A stretch of 64,000 bases of DNA, from assembly GCA_020852655.1 (NCBI GenBank), contig JADZAI010000104.1, positions 62,001 to 126,000 on the forward strand, in the 5' to 3' direction. The DNA is from Alphaproteobacteria bacterium (GTDB lineage Bacteria > Pseudomonadota > Alphaproteobacteria > Micropepsales > Micropepsaceae). A program made the translations under genes and the position numbers. The notes under the pieces are model-generated. The model ran no database searches, was not told where the DNA came from, and saw only the letters and a program-made list of their open reading frames with translations. This document shows, in pieces, positions 53,770 through 64,000 of this stretch. The first letter of the stretch is position 1. Every line of letters starts with the position of its first letter.

Positions 53770-54522
53770 CTAACGCGCGACCGGGAAAACGTCGCCGGCC
53801 GCAACGACGCGCAGCGACCGGTCGGGCAAGCGTGCCAGCAGGGCGCCGCTCGCATCGAGGCCTTCGAACACGGCCGGGAAGCTCTCGTTGGGCAGGCGCA
53901 CCTCCAGCGTCTGGCCGATGCCGTGGGCGCGCTCCAGCCAGGCGGCGCGGATCGCGGCGAAGCCCTGGCTACGCCACGCGGCGAAGCGCCGCTCCCAGCT
54001 GATCGCCAGGATGCTCAGCGCGACATCGGGATCGGGCGCGCTGCCCATGTGGGCGGCGAGAGAGGTTGCGGGGTATGGCGTATCGGTCGGGAAGACCGCG
54101 AGGTTGATCCCGAAACCCACCATCAGCCAGTCGAGCCGGCCATCGGCGCGGCCGGCCGAGTCGGGCAGGATGCCGGCGACCTTGGCGCCGCCGAGCAGCG
54201 GATCGTTCGGCCATTTAAGGGTACAGCGGCCGGGGAGATAGCGGTCGATCAGATCGGCGACAGCGAGCGCCGCGACGAAGCTGACCTGCGGCGCCGCGCT
54301 GATCTCGACATCGGGCCGGGCGTACCAGGTTGCCATCAGATTGCCGCTCGGCGATGACCACGCCCTGCCCCGCCGGCCATGCCCGGCGGTCTGGCGGCGG
54401 GCGACGATCCACTCTGGCCCCACCGCTCCCGCGCTCACACGGCGGCGCGCTTCGGTCTGGGTCGAATCGATCTCGTCGAAGACCTCGAGGCCGAGATGAG
54501 CCGGCCAGGGCTCCGGCGTCAT
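53770..54522 (-). CDS. birA: Biotin--[acetyl-CoA-carboxylase] ligase
   Basis: A 250-residue biotin protein ligase without an N-terminal DNA-binding domain, so it does not repress biotin genes. The loop QTAGHGRRGRAW (GHGRRGR at 47-53) is the biotinoyl-AMP site, with His where Arg is common. KWPND at 103-107 and KVAGIL follow. ATG 54522 overlaps the nuoN stop as ATGA; the open frame further upstream lies inside nuoN. Confidence 0.94.
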   Translation of the reverse strand: MTPEPWPAHLGLEVFDEIDSTQTEARRRVSAGAVGPEWIVARRQTAGHGRRGRAWSSPSGNLMATWYARPDVEISAAPQVSFVAALAVADLIDRYLPGRCTLKWPNDPLLGGAKVAGILPDSAGRADGRLDWLMVGFGINLAVFPTDTPYPATSLAAHMGSAPDPDVALSILAISWERRFAAWRSQGFAAIRAAWLERAHGIGQTLEVRLPNESFPAVFEGLDASGALLARLPDRSLRVVAAGDVFPVAR

Positions 54523-55961
54523 TTCATCAAGGCGGCGGCGGCGGTGCCAGCCCAGCCGACCAGGATGCCGGGGACGATGACCATCGCGGCGGTGAACAGC
54601 ATCGAACCACCCAGCACGACGCGCAGTTCGGTGCCCATCGCACGCTCGAACGGCCGGGCCGGCTCGCCGTTGATCATGATCATGACGATGCGGACGTAAT
54701 AGTAGGCCGCGACCACGCTGGTGACGATGCCGATCACCGCCAGCGGCCAGAGGCCCTGCTGCACGGCAGCACCGAACACATAGAGCTTGCCGAAGAAGCC
54801 CGGCAGCGGCGGCAGGCCGACATACGAGAACAGCAGCAGGATCCAGCAGAGCGCCAGCAGCGGCCGGGTCTGCATCAGGCCCGAAAGGTCGGCGATCTCC
54901 TCGGTCTGCCCGCCCTCGCGCCGCATCGCGAGGATGCAAACGAAGACGCCGGCGGTCATAACGACGTAGATCGCCATGAAGATCAGCACCGACGACACGC
55001 CCTGCTCGGTGCCCGCCGCGACGCCGACCAGCGCGTAGCCAATATTGCCGATGGACGAATATGCCATCAGGCGCTTGATGTTGGTCTGGCCGATCGCGGC
55101 GAAGGCGCCGAGGATCATCGAGGCGATCGAGATGAAGGTGACGATCTGGCGCCAGTCCGTCATCGCGCCGGGCAGCGCATCGTAGAGCACGCGGATCATC
55201 AGCGAGATCGCGGCGACCTTGGGCGCGCCGGCGAAGAAGGCCGTCACCGGCGTCGGGGCGCCCTGATAGACGTCGGGCGTCCACATGTGGAACGGCACGG
55301 CCGAGACCTTGAAGGCAAGCCCGGCCATGATGAAGACGATGCCGAAGACCACGCCGACATTGCGCCCATGCGAGACCGCCGCGGCAATTCCGTCGAAATT
55401 CACCGTACCGGCGAAGCCGTAGATGAGGCTCGCGCCGTAGAGCAGCATGCAGGACGAGAGTGCGCCGAGGACGAAATATTTGAGACCCGCCTCGGTGGCG
55501 CGAAGATTGTCGCGGTGAAAGGCGGCAAGGACATAGAGCGACAGCGACTGGAGTTCGAGCCCGACATAGAGCGAGATGAGGCCGCCGGCCGAGACCATCA
55601 TCATCATGCCGAGGGTTGCGAAGACCATCAGCGCGGCGAATTCGAAGCGGGCGATGCGCTCGCGGTCGAAGAAGCGCGCGGCGATGGTGATCGAGAGTGC
55701 AGCGCCGACGAGGATCAGCAGCTTCGCGAAGCGCGTGAAGTCGTTGACCACGAAGGCGCCATTAAAGGCGTTACCCTGGGCGCCTTCCGGCTGGCGCAGG
55801 ATCAGCGCGGCGACGATCGCAAAGAGCAGGACGGCGAGGATGTTGACGAGGCCGGGACGCTGCTTGGCGACGAAGACGCCGATCATAAGCAGCGCCATGC
55901 CGCCGACCGCCATCGCCAGCTCGGGCAGCGCGAGCAGGATATCGGCGTTGAGCGTGTTCAT
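54519..55961 (-). CDS. nuoN: NADH-quinone oxidoreductase subunit N
   Basis: A 480-residue antiporter-like membrane subunit of complex I with about 14 helices. Conserved segments include TNIKRLMAYSSIGNIGYALVG and KVSAVPFHMWTPDVYQGAPT, which carry the proton-channel Lys residues. It is the last complex I gene of the operon and is coupled to birA. Confidence 0.96.
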   Translation of the reverse strand: MNTLNADILLALPELAMAVGGMALLMIGVFVAKQRPGLVNILAVLLFAIVAALILRQPEGAQGNAFNGAFVVNDFTRFAKLLILVGAALSITIAARFFDRERIARFEFAALMVFATLGMMMMVSAGGLISLYVGLELQSLSLYVLAAFHRDNLRATEAGLKYFVLGALSSCMLLYGASLIYGFAGTVNFDGIAAAVSHGRNVGVVFGIVFIMAGLAFKVSAVPFHMWTPDVYQGAPTPVTAFFAGAPKVAAISLMIRVLYDALPGAMTDWRQIVTFISIASMILGAFAAIGQTNIKRLMAYSSIGNIGYALVGVAAGTEQGVSSVLIFMAIYVVMTAGVFVCILAMRREGGQTEEIADLSGLMQTRPLLALCWILLLFSYVGLPPLPGFFGKLYVFGAAVQQGLWPLAVIGIVTSVVAAYYYVRIVMIMINGEPARPFERAMGTELRVVLGGSMLFTAAMVIVPGILVGWAGTAAAALMK

Positions 55962-57517
55962 CAGTGATGCTCCTCGGCAGCCGGTGCCTCGCCTTCGGTC
56001 GGCTTGACGGGCTCAGAGACAGAGATGGGCGCATGCGGCGTCGAGACGCCGAGCGTTTCGACCATCTGACGCACGGCCGGTCCGGTGACGTCGAAGATCG
56101 GCTTCGGGTAGATTCCGAAGAAGATGGTGGCAGCGATCAGCGGCCCGAGCGTCCCGATCTCGCGGCTGTTCATGTCGAGGATGCCCCGGAGCGACGGCTT
56201 GTCGAAGACGCCGTAGACAACGCGGCGATAGAGATAGAGCGCGTAGGCTGCCGACAGGATCACGCCACTCGCCGCACCGACCGCGACCCAGGTGTTCGCC
56301 TGGAATGCGCCGGCGAGGCTCAGGAATTCCCCGACGAAGCCCGAGGTGCCCGGCAGGCCGACATTGGCCATCGTGAACACCATGAAGGTGAAGGCATACA
56401 CCGGCATCGGTGTGACGAGGCCGCCATAGGCCGCGATCTCGCGCGTATGCATCCGATCGTAGATGACGCCGACGCAAAGGAAGAGCGCGCCCGAGACGAA
56501 GCCGTGGCTGATCATCTGGAACAGCGCGGCGTCGATGCCCTGCTGGTTCAGTGTGAAGATGCCCATCGTCACGAAGCCCATATGGGCGACCGACGAATAG
56601 GCGATCAGCTTCTTGATGTCCTCCTGCGCCAGCGCGACCAGCGAGGTGTAGATGATGGCGATCACCGACAGCGCGAAGACGAAGCTCTGGAAATAGAGCG
56701 ACGCATCGGGGAACATCGGCACCGAGAAGCGCAGGAAGCCGTAGCCGCCCATCTTCAGGAGGATGCCGGCCAGGATGACCGAACCCGCGGTCGGCGCTTC
56801 GACGTGCGCATCGGGCAGCCAGGTATGCACCGGCCACATCGGCATCTTCACCGCGAACGACGCGAAGAAGGCGAGCCACAGCCATGTCTGTGCTTCCGGC
56901 GCGAAGTCATAGGCCAGCAGCTTCACGATGTCGGTCGTGCCCGCCGTCGCCCACATATACAGGATGGCGATCAGCATCAGCACGGAGCCGAGCAGCGTGT
57001 AGAGGAAGAATTTATAGGTCGCGTAGACCCGCCGCTTGCCGCCCCAGACGCCGATGATGATGAACATCGGGATCAGGCCGCCTTCGAAGAAGACGTAGAA
57101 GACGATGAGGTCGAGTGCGCAGAAGACGCCGATCATGAGCGTCTCGAGCACCAGGAAGCAGATCATGTACTGCTTCACGCGGTCCTCGATCGAGGTCCAC
57201 GAGCAGAGGATCGCCGTCGGCATCAGGAAGGCGGTGAGCACGACGAATAGCACCGAGATGCCGTCGACGCCCATTTTGTAGGAAACGCCGCCGCCGAGCC
57301 AGCTCGCCTCCTCGACCAACTGGAAGCCGGGGTTCGCCGGGTCGAACTCGCTCCACGCGATGATCGCAAAGACGAGCGTCAGCAACGTCGTCCAGAGCGC
57401 GATCCAGCGCGCGTTGCGATCGCCCGCCTCGCCTTCCGCCTTGCCGAGGCCGAAGATCAGCAGCGCGCCCGCAAGCGGCAGGAAGGTGACGAGCGACAGG
57501 ATGGGCCAGGACGCCAT
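55961..57517 (-). CDS. nuoM: NADH-quinone oxidoreductase subunit M
   Basis: A 518-residue antiporter-like proton-pumping subunit. Key segments are [12 protein letters not shown], the channel residues in [20 protein letters not shown] and [18 protein letters not shown]. The C-terminus is a soluble acidic tail ([13 protein letters not shown]). The last base of its start codon is shared with the nuoL stop, and its own stop shares one base with the nuoN start. Confidence 0.97.
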   Translation of the reverse strand: MASWPILSLVTFLPLAGALLIFGLGKAEGEAGDRNARWIALWTTLLTLVFAIIAWSEFDPANPGFQLVEEASWLGGGVSYKMGVDGISVLFVVLTAFLMPTAILCSWTSIEDRVKQYMICFLVLETLMIGVFCALDLIVFYVFFEGGLIPMFIIIGVWGGKRRVYATYKFFLYTLLGSVLMLIAILYMWATAGTTDIVKLLAYDFAPEAQTWLWLAFFASFAVKMPMWPVHTWLPDAHVEAPTAGSVILAGILLKMGGYGFLRFSVPMFPDASLYFQSFVFALSVIAIIYTSLVALAQEDIKKLIAYSSVAHMGFVTMGIFTLNQQGIDAALFQMISHGFVSGALFLCVGVIYDRMHTREIAAYGGLVTPMPVYAFTFMVFTMANVGLPGTSGFVGEFLSLAGAFQANTWVAVGAASGVILSAAYALYLYRRVVYGVFDKPSLRGILDMNSREIGTLGPLIAATIFFGIYPKPIFDVTGPAVRQMVETLGVSTPHAPISVSEPVKPTEGEAPAAEEHH

Positions 57518-59553
57518 CAGTGCGCTCCCCCGAACATCAGCCAGGTGAGCAAGGCGGCAACCCCGATCAGCATCGCAAAGGCGTAGTGGTAGATGAACCC
57601 GGTCTGGACCCGCACCGCACCGCGGGCGACGTCAAGGACTCGCGCCGCGACGCCGTCAGGCCCGAGCCCGTCGATCGTCCAGCCGTCGCCCTTCTTCCAC
57701 AGGAAGCGACCGAGCCACATGGCCGGACGCACAAAGATAAGGTCGTAAAGCTCGTCCACGTACCACTTGTTCTTGAGGAAGCTGTAGAGCAGCCCGTTCT
57801 GTGCGGCGAGAGCCGCGGCGCGTTGCGGCCGCCACAGGAAATAATAGGCTGCGATGAGGAAGCCGAACACCGTCACCACCCACGGCGCCCAGACGACCCA
57901 CTCCGGTACCTCGTGGCGTGCATGCAGCGCGTGATGCGCCGGCAGGACCTTGATCGCCTCGCGCCAGAAGGCCTCGTTCTCCTCGCCGATGAAATACGGG
58001 GCAAACAGCAAGCCGGCGAGCACCGCTCCGACCGACAGGACGAACAGCGGCACCGTCATCGTGATCGGCGATTCATGCGGGTGCAGCTCATGTCCGTGGT
58101 GGTCGTCATGCGCGGCATGGGCGTGCGCATGATCGCCCTGGGCCGGTTCGGCGTGTGCGCCGTGCGCGTGTTCTTCCTCGGCCGTGTGCTTCCACTTCGG
58201 CGCTCCGTGGAACGTCATGAAAGCAAGGCGCCACGAGTAGAACGAGGTCATCAGTGCGGCGACAATTCCGGCGATGAAGGCGAAGGAACCGACGCCGCCC
58301 GCCGCATAGGCGGTCTCGAGGATCGCGTCCTTCGAATAGAAGCCGGCGAAGCCGAAGACATGCGGAATGCCGAATCCGATGAGGGCGATCGTGCCGATCA
58401 TCATCATGGCGTAGGTGAACGGGATCAGCTTCCAGAGGCCGCCCATCTTCCGCATGTCCTGCTCGTGGTGCATCGCGTGGATGACCGAGCCGGCGCCCAG
58501 GAACAGCAGCGCCTTGAAGAAGGCGTGCGTGAAGAGGTGGAACATCGCGGCCTGGTAGGCGGAGACGCCGGCTGCGAAGAACATGTAACCGAGCTGCGAG
58601 CAGGTCGAATAGGCGATGACCCGCTTGATGTCGTCCTGGAACATGCCGACGGTCGCGGCGAAGAACGCCGTGATCGCACCGATGATGGTCACGAAGGCAA
58701 GCGCGTCCGGCGCGTATTCGAACATCGGCGAGCAGCGGCAGACGAGGAACACGCCGGCGGTGACCATGGTCGCGGCATGGATGAGCGCCGACACCGGGGT
58801 AGGGCCTTCCATGGCGTCGGGCAGCCAAGTGTGCAGGCCGAACTGCGCCGACTTTCCCATCGCCCCTACGAACAGCAGCAGGCAGAGCGTCGTCATGACG
58901 TCGAGCTGCATGCCGGCGAATTCGAAGGTGCGGCCGGCCATGTTCGGGGCGGCGGCGAATACGCTGTCGAAATCGATCGAGCCGAACACCGCGAACACGC
59001 CGACGATGCCGAGCGCAAAGCCGAAATCGCCGACGCGGTTGACGACGAAGGCCTTGATCGCCGCGGCGTTGGCCGAGGGCTTCTGATACCAGAAGCCGAT
59101 CAGCAGATACGAGGCGAGGCCGACGCCTTCCCAGCCGAAGAAGAGCTGGAGGAAATTGTCCGCCGTCACCAGCATCAACATCGCGAAGGTGAAGAGCGAG
59201 AGATAGGCGAAGAAGCGCGGCCGGTGCGGGTCTTCGGCCATGTAGCCGATCGAATAGAGGTGCACGAGGCTGGAGACGGTGTTGACGACGACCAGCATCA
59301 CAACGGTCAGGACATCGACCCTGAGCGTCCACGAGGTCTGGAGTTGGCCCGAGGTGATCCAGGGCAGTACCTCTATGGTCTGCGTCTCTGCGCCGTTGAT
59401 GCCGATGCCTATGAACGCGATCCACGACAGGACCGCGGCGACGCCGAGCAGCCCCGTTGTCACGATTTCCGCCATCCGGGCGCCAATCAGGCGTCCGAAG
59501 AAGCCGGCGATCAGCGCGCCGAGCAGCGGCAGGAAGACGATGGCCGACAGCAT
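57517..59553 (-). CDS. nuoL: NADH-quinone oxidoreductase subunit L
   Basis: A 678-residue distal proton-pumping subunit with about 16 helices and the long lateral helix near the C-terminus. [17 protein letters not shown] and [20 protein letters not shown] are family motifs. A loop at about 455-495 is very rich in His (about 16), alternating with Ala, Asp and Glu, before HESPITM. Such His-rich loops occur in some alphaproteobacterial NuoL and might bind metal. Confidence 0.97.
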   Translation of the reverse strand: MLSAIVFLPLLGALIAGFFGRLIGARMAEIVTTGLLGVAAVLSWIAFIGIGINGAETQTIEVLPWITSGQLQTSWTLRVDVLTVVMLVVVNTVSSLVHLYSIGYMAEDPHRPRFFAYLSLFTFAMLMLVTADNFLQLFFGWEGVGLASYLLIGFWYQKPSANAAAIKAFVVNRVGDFGFALGIVGVFAVFGSIDFDSVFAAAPNMAGRTFEFAGMQLDVMTTLCLLLFVGAMGKSAQFGLHTWLPDAMEGPTPVSALIHAATMVTAGVFLVCRCSPMFEYAPDALAFVTIIGAITAFFAATVGMFQDDIKRVIAYSTCSQLGYMFFAAGVSAYQAAMFHLFTHAFFKALLFLGAGSVIHAMHHEQDMRKMGGLWKLIPFTYAMMMIGTIALIGFGIPHVFGFAGFYSKDAILETAYAAGGVGSFAFIAGIVAALMTSFYSWRLAFMTFHGAPKWKHTAEEEHAHGAHAEPAQGDHAHAHAAHDDHHGHELHPHESPITMTVPLFVLSVGAVLAGLLFAPYFIGEENEAFWREAIKVLPAHHALHARHEVPEWVVWAPWVVTVFGFLIAAYYFLWRPQRAAALAAQNGLLYSFLKNKWYVDELYDLIFVRPAMWLGRFLWKKGDGWTIDGLGPDGVAARVLDVARGAVRVQTGFIYHYAFAMLIGVAALLTWLMFGGAH

Positions 59554-59560
59554 GGGCGGC

Positions 59561-59869
59561 TCAGCCTTTCATCGCGTTGACGTCTTCGACGGCAATCGAA
59601 CCTCGATTGCGGAAGAATACGACGAGTATGGCGAGGCCGATGGCTGCTTCCGCCGCCGCGACCGTGAGAATGACCAGGGCGAAGACCTGACCCGTGAGAT
59701 CGCCGAACTGCGCCGAGAAGGCGACGAGGTTCACGTTCACCGCGAGCAGCATCAGTTCGATGCACATCAGGATGATGATGATGTTCTTGCGGTTCACGAA
59801 GATGCCGAGGATGCCGATGGTGAACAGCACTGCGGCGACCACGAGATAGTGGGAAAGTCCGATGGTCAT
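59561..59869 (-). CDS. nuoK: NADH-quinone oxidoreductase subunit K
   Basis: A 102-residue subunit with three membrane helices. E38 and E74 match the two conserved proton-path glutamates of NuoK (E36 and E72 in E. coli). The start overlaps the nuoJ stop as ATGA. The longer open frame upstream is a shadow of nuoJ. Confidence 0.96.
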   Translation of the reverse strand: MTIGLSHYLVVAAVLFTIGILGIFVNRKNIIIILMCIELMLLAVNVNLVAFSAQFGDLTGQVFALVILTVAAAEAAIGLAILVVFFRNRGSIAVEDVNAMKG

Positions 59870-60471
59870 AGGCCCTGCCCCGGCCGGATGTCCTTCAACT
59901 CGACGGCTTCGGCACGCAGTCGGCCGACCTGCTGGGCGATCGACTGGCGCTTGACGCCCGGCCGCTCCCGCAAGGTCAGCACGATCGCGCCGATCATGGC
60001 GACGAGAAGGACCAGGCCGGACGCCTGGAAGACATAGAGGAAGTCCGAATAGAGCACGCGCCCCAGCGCCTCGGTGTTGGTGAGGCCGGGATGCACCGGC
60101 GCCGCAACCGACGACGCGGCCTCCGGCGCGAAGGCCCAGACGCCCAGCGCCAGCCCGAGTTCGACCAGCATAATGAGGCCGATCAGCGCGCCGAGCGGCA
60201 CATAGTCGAGCACGCCCTGACGCAATTCGGCGATATCGATATCGAGCATCATCACGACGAACAGGAACAGCACCGCGACCGCGCCGACATAGACGACGAT
60301 CAGGATCAGGGCGAGGAACTCGGCCCCGGCCAGCATGAAGAGGCCTGCCGAGGAGAAGAAGGTGAGGATGAGGAAGAGGACCGAATGCACGGGGTTGCGC
60401 GCCGTCACGACCATGACGGCGGCAGCGACCGCAATGGCCGCGAAGAGGTAGAAGGCGAGCGCGATGAGCAT
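59866..60471 (-). CDS. nuoJ: NADH-quinone oxidoreductase subunit J
   Basis: A 201-residue five-helix membrane subunit. [20 protein letters not shown] covers the conserved helix 3 with its pi-bulge region. The C-terminal 35 residues are hydrophilic. ATG 60471 shares one base with the nuoI stop. Confidence 0.96.
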   Translation of the reverse strand: MLIALAFYLFAAIAVAAAVMVVTARNPVHSVLFLILTFFSSAGLFMLAGAEFLALILIVVYVGAVAVLFLFVVMMLDIDIAELRQGVLDYVPLGALIGLIMLVELGLALGVWAFAPEAASSVAAPVHPGLTNTEALGRVLYSDFLYVFQASGLVLLVAMIGAIVLTLRERPGVKRQSIAQQVGRLRAEAVELKDIRPGQGL

Positions 60472-60959
60472 CAGCGGTACGGCGCGTCGAGTTCGAGGTT
60501 CTTGGCGATCTCGCGCTCCCAGCGGTCGCCGTTCGCAAGAAGCTTGTCCTTGTCGTACATCAGTTCTTCCCGGGTCTCGACTGCGAACTCGAAATTCGGG
60601 CCTTCCACGATCGCGTCCACCGGGCAGGCCTCCTGGCAGAAGCCGCAATAGATGCACTTCATCATGTCGATGTCGTAGCGCGTGGTGCGGCGACTGCCGT
60701 CGTCGCGCGGCTCCGCCTCGATCGTGATCGCCTGCGCCGGACAGATCGCCTCGCACAGCTTGCAGGCGATGCAGCGCTCCTCGCCGTTGGCGTAGCGCCT
60801 CAGCGCATGCTCGCCGCGGAAGCGCGGCGACAGCGGCCCCTTCTCGAAGGGGTAGTTGATCGTTTTCTTGGGTGAGAAGAAATAGCGCATCCCCAGCACG
60901 AAGGCCGACGCGAAATCGGCGAGGAGGATCGAACGGGCTGTACGGTCTAGCCAGGCCAT
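60471..60959 (-). CDS. nuoI: NADH-quinone oxidoreductase subunit I
   Basis: A 162-residue peripheral-arm subunit with two 4Fe-4S clusters (N6a and N6b). Ligands are C63, C66, C69 and C102, C105, C108, with C73 and C112 each completing the opposite site. An N-terminal amphipathic part contacts the membrane arm. [12 protein letters not shown] from 60959 is taken as the start. Confidence 0.97.
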   Translation of the reverse strand: MAWLDRTARSILLADFASAFVLGMRYFFSPKKTINYPFEKGPLSPRFRGEHALRRYANGEERCIACKLCEAICPAQAITIEAEPRDDGSRRTTRYDIDMMKCIYCGFCQEACPVDAIVEGPNFEFAVETREELMYDKDKLLANGDRWEREIAKNLELDAPYR

Positions 60960-60969
60960 GTCAGCGCCC

Positions 60970-62016
60970 TCAGCCGGGATATGAGTTGGTTGCGACGAGG
61001 TAGCCGGCCACAATGACGACCCAGACGAGCGAAATCGGCAGGAACACCTTCCAGCCCAGGCGCATGAGCTGGTCGTAGCGGTAGCGCGGCACAATCGCCT
61101 TCACCATCGCGAAGAAGAAGAAGACGATCCAGACCTTCAGCACGAACCAGATCACGCCTGGCACGGCTTCGAGAAAGCCGATCTCCACGGGAGGCAGCCA
61201 GCCGCCGAGGAAGAAGATTGTCGTCATGGCGCACATGAGGACGATGTTGACGTATTCGCCCAGCATGAAGAGCAGATACGGGGTCGAGGAGTACTCGACC
61301 TGATAGCCGGCCACGAGTTCGGATTCCGCTTCCGGCAGGTCGAACGGCGGGCGGTTGGTTTCGGCCAAGGCCGAGATGAAGAAGATCACGAACATCGGAA
61401 ACAGCAGGCTGAAGAAATTCCAGCCCCAGAAGCCGCCACTCCCCGCCTGTGCCCTGACGATCTCGCTGAGGTTCAGCGAGCCCGTCCACATCAGCACCGT
61501 GATGATCACGAAGCCGATGGACACCTCATAAGACACCATCTGGGCGGCAGAACGCAGGGCGCCCAGGAAGGGATATTTCGAGTTCGACGCCCAGCCGCCC
61601 ATGATGATGCCGTAGACGCCCAGCGACGAGATCGCGAAGATATAGAGCACTCCGACATTGACATCGGCGAACACCCAACCTTCATCGACCGGCACGACAG
61701 CCCAAGCGCCGAGCGCGAGGGTCACCGTGATAAGCGGCGCGAGCAGGAAGACGACCTTGTTCGCGCCGGCCGGGATTACCGATTCCTTGAAAACGAACTT
61801 CAGAAGGTCGGCGAAGGACTGAAGCAGGCCGAAGGCGCCGACCACGTTTGGACCGCGGCGGATCATCACGGCCGCCCAGATCTTGCGATCGGCGAGCAGG
61901 ATGTAGGCGATCATGACCAGCAGCACGACGATGAACAGCAGGATGCTCACCACATTGCTGATCAGCCAGGCCCATTCATTGCCCAGCCAGTTCTGAAGAG
62001 AGGAGTAGAGAAGCAT
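60970..62016 (-). CDS. nuoH: NADH-quinone oxidoreductase subunit H
   Basis: A 348-residue eight-helix subunit that forms the quinone chamber with Nuo[22 protein letters not shown] near residue 52 and [20 protein letters not shown] are the conserved loops. It follows nuoG by four bases and precedes nuoI by ten. Confidence 0.97.
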   Translation of the reverse strand: MLLYSSLQNWLGNEWAWLISNVVSILLFIVVLLVMIAYILLADRKIWAAVMIRRGPNVVGAFGLLQSFADLLKFVFKESVIPAGANKVVFLLAPLITVTLALGAWAVVPVDEGWVFADVNVGVLYIFAISSLGVYGIIMGGWASNSKYPFLGALRSAAQMVSYEVSIGFVIITVLMWTGSLNLSEIVRAQAGSGGFWGWNFFSLLFPMFVIFFISALAETNRPPFDLPEAESELVAGYQVEYSSTPYLLFMLGEYVNIVLMCAMTTIFFLGGWLPPVEIGFLEAVPGVIWFVLKVWIVFFFFAMVKAIVPRYRYDQLMRLGWKVFLPISLVWVVIVAGYLVATNSYPG

Positions 62017-62020
62017 CGCC

Positions 62021-64000
62021 CTACTCCGCCGCTACGGCCAGCGGCCGCTTCACGTAAAGCTTGGAACACTCCGCCATCGTACGGCTCGCCCGCGCGATCG
62101 GGTTGGTGAGGTAGAAATCGTCGATCGCATAGGCGAGCGGCGCGCCGCCGATCGGTCCGGCGGCACCCACATTGCCCCACAGCGCCGCGTCGGCGCCCGG
62201 CGAGCCGGCGGGTGCGTCGAATGTCGCGAGATGCGGCACGTCGGCGACCAGCTTCGCCCGCAGCGCCTTCAGATCGTCATAGGGCAGCGGCTGGCCAAGG
62301 ACGCCCGAGACGGCGCGCACGATCTTCCAGTTCTCGCGCGCCTCGCCCGGCGGGAAGACGGCGCGGTTGGCGGCCTGCACGCGGCCCTCGAGATTGACGA
62401 AGATGCCGTCTTCCTCGGTGTAGGCGGCACCCGGCAGGATCACGTCCGCGCGGTGCGCCCCGGCATCGCCATGGCTGCCCTGATAGATCACGAAGGCGTT
62501 GCCCAGCTTCGCGGTGTCGATCTCGTCGGCGCCGAGCAGCCAGACCAGTTCGACCTCGCCCTTCGATGCGCCGTCGAGAATGCCGGCGACATCGCGCCCG
62601 CCCGCGCCCGGCAGGAAGCCGATATCCAGCGCGCCGACGCGGGCTGCGGCGCTGTGCAGCACGTTGAAGCCGCACCAGCCTTCAGCACCTTCCGGGCCGA
62701 TCATTCCGGTCGCGCCGGCGAGCCTGGCGCAGGCAGCGAGGATCGCGGCGCCGTCAGGCCGCGACAGCGCCGACATGCCGACGATAAGCAGCGGGCGCTT
62801 GGCGTCCTTTAGTATCTGGAACGCGTCGTGCGAGCCGTCGGCGAGGCCCGACAGGATCGAGAAATCCTCGCCCAGTTCGCGCACGTCATAGGTGAGATCG
62901 ACCGGTGCACCGATGCGGGCGACCGGCAGGCCGCTGCGCAGCCAGGTCTTACGGATGCGCGCATTGATCAGCGGCGCTTCCCAGCGCGGATTGGTGCCGA
63001 CCAGCAGGATCGCATCCGCCTCTTCGATGCCGGCGATGGTGGAATTGAAGAGATACGAGGCGCGCGCGCCGCCGATCTTCGCGCCGTCCTGGCGGCAGTC
63101 GAGGCTGGCGACGCCGAGCGAGGTCATCAGATCCTTCAGCGCCTTGACCGGCTCGACGCTGACGAGGTCGCCAACGATGGCGGCCATCGCCTCGGGCTTC
63201 GTCGTCTTGATCCTGTCGGCGATGGCGTCGAACGCTTCCTGCCAGGTGGCGGGCTTCAGCTTGCCGTCCCGCCGGACATAGGGCTTGTCGAGACGCTGGC
63301 GGCCGAGGCCGTCAACGACGAAGCGGGTCTTGTCGCTGATCCACTCCTCGTTCACGTCGTCGTTCACGCGGGGCAGCACGCGCAGCACTTCGGCGCCGCG
63401 GCTGTCGATGCGGATGTTCGCGCCCAGCGCATCCATCGCGTCGATCGATTCGGTCTTGCGCAGTTCCCAGGGGCGCGCATTGAAGGCATAGGGCTTCGAG
63501 GTCAGCGCGCCCACCGGGCAGAGGTCGATGATGTTGGCCGAGAGCTCGGAGGTGACCGCCTTTTCCAGATAGGTGGTGATTTCCATGTCCTCGCCGCGGC
63601 CGATGGCGCCGATCTCGTCGACGCCGGCGACCTCGGCCGAGAAGCGGATGCAGCGCGTGCAGTGGATGCAGCGCGTCATCTGCGTCTTGACCAGCGGGCC
63701 CATGTATTTGTCGGTCACACCGCGGCGGTATTCGCGAGTGCGGGCCTCATCGATGCCGTAGCCCATCGCCTGGTCCTGAAGGTCACATTCGCCGCCCTGG
63801 TCGCAGATCGGGCAGTCGAGCGGATGGTTGAGGAGCAGGAACTCCATCACGCCTTCGCGCGCCTTCTTCACCATCGGCGAATTGGTGATGACGACCGGTG
63901 GCTCGCCGTTCGGGCCGGGCCGCTGATCGCGCACCTGCTGGGCGCAGGAGGCGACGGGCTTGGGCGGCCCGCCCTTCACTTCCACCAGGCACATGCGGCA
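62021..64000 (-). CDS. nuoG: NADH-quinone oxidoreductase subunit G, 5' end outside window
   Basis: About 659 residues are visible; the frame continues through the window edge with Cys-Arg-Met-Cys, the 2Fe-2S (N1b) loop, so about 40 residues are missing. N5 ligands H-x3-C-x2-C-x5-C are in [17 protein letters not shown], and N4 ligands are in [10 protein letters not shown] with LCPVGAL. The C-terminal molybdopterin-oxidoreductase-like domain lacks a cofactor role. Other nuo genes (A-F) should lie beyond 64000. Confidence 0.97.
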   Translation of the reverse strand, partial: CRMCLVEVKGGPPKPVASCAQQVRDQRPGPNGEPPVVITNSPMVKKAREGVMEFLLLNHPLDCPICDQGGECDLQDQAMGYGIDEARTREYRRGVTDKYMGPLVKTQMTRCIHCTRCIRFSAEVAGVDEIGAIGRGEDMEITTYLEKAVTSELSANIIDLCPVGALTSKPYAFNARPWELRKTESIDAMDALGANIRIDSRGAEVLRVLPRVNDDVNEEWISDKTRFVVDGLGRQRLDKPYVRRDGKLKPATWQEAFDAIADRIKTTKPEAMAAIVGDLVSVEPVKALKDLMTSLGVASLDCRQDGAKIGGARASYLFNSTIAGIEEADAILLVGTNPRWEAPLINARIRKTWLRSGLPVARIGAPVDLTYDVRELGEDFSILSGLADGSHDAFQILKDAKRPLLIVGMSALSRPDGAAILAACARLAGATGMIGPEGAEGWCGFNVLHSAAARVGALDIGFLPGAGGRDVAGILDGASKGEVELVWLLGADEIDTAKLGNAFVIYQGSHGDAGAHRADVILPGAAYTEEDGIFVNLEGRVQAANRAVFPPGEARENWKIVRAVSGVLGQPLPYDDLKALRAKLVADVPHLATFDAPAGSPGADAALWGNVGAAGPIGGAPLAYAIDDFYLTNPIARASRTMAECSKLYVKRPLAVAAE

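Noticed and set aside
57520-59580. A 686-residue plus-strand open frame opposite nuoL
   Set aside because: It is the antisense shadow of nuoL; composition is Arg/Asp/Glu/His-rich with no family motif.

Overview
The window is a high-GC, gene-dense piece of an alphaproteobacterial chromosome. It carries about 54 protein genes and no tRNA, rRNA, insertion sequence or CRISPR array that I can see. Four things point to Alphaproteobacteria: the gene order nuoGHIJKLMN-birA-coaX-rnj-DUF1467-(2 genes)-proS-lolC-lolD-dnaE; the block rpsB-tsf-pyrH-frr-uppS-cdsA-dxr-rseP-bamA-ompH-lpxD-fabZ-lpxA-lpxI-lpxB; LpxI rather than LpxH; and a GAAC-N7-GAAC box in front of lexA, the SOS operator of this class. I cannot name a genus.

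Layout. 1-1.4 kb: 3' part of trpE. 1.45-13.86 kb: an accessory block holding a choline-kinase-like phosphotransferase coupled to a dimethylglycine-dehydrogenase-like flavoprotein, a Cu/Zn superoxide dismutase, an oligopeptide (OPT) transporter, a cyclopropane fatty acid synthase, and a LysR regulator divergent from a three-gene EmrAB/OprM-type drug efflux operon. 13.89-16.26 kb: trpGDC. 16.26-18.01 kb: an inositol-monophosphatase-like enzyme and a lipid kinase on the minus strand. 18.1-20.1 kb: moaC, here with an extra C-terminal helix-turn-helix domain, and moeA. 20.2-25.9 kb: lexA, comEC, gltX and gltA. 25.9-40.5 kb: one long minus-strand block for lipid A, outer membrane assembly, isoprenoid, phospholipid and translation genes. 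40.8-42 kb: an aminotransferase. 42-48.8 kb: dnaE, lolD, lolC and proS. 48.9-50.8 kb: two secreted proteins of unknown function. 51-64 kb: DUF1467, rnj, coaX, birA and the complex I operon, with nuoG running off the end.

The genes form tight operons. Eleven junctions are 4-base ATGA or GTGA overlaps, implying translational coupling. The lpx/fabZ/bamA/ompH/rseP/cdsA/uppS block makes and assembles the outer envelope. rpsB-tsf-frr-pyrH and proS/gltX serve translation. gltA and nuo serve respiration. trp genes make tryptophan, and moaC/moeA make molybdenum cofactor.

The most unusual items are the MoaC-HTH fusion, the pair of unknown secreted proteins inserted into a conserved neighbourhood (the larger has a possible NlpC/P60-like Cys/His arrangement), a strong plus-strand terminator hairpin with no plus-strand gene to serve, and a SodC with a Glu where a zinc-binding His is expected. 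No stretch over 300 bases lacks a gene; the longest gaps are 40545-40805 and 50793-51044.
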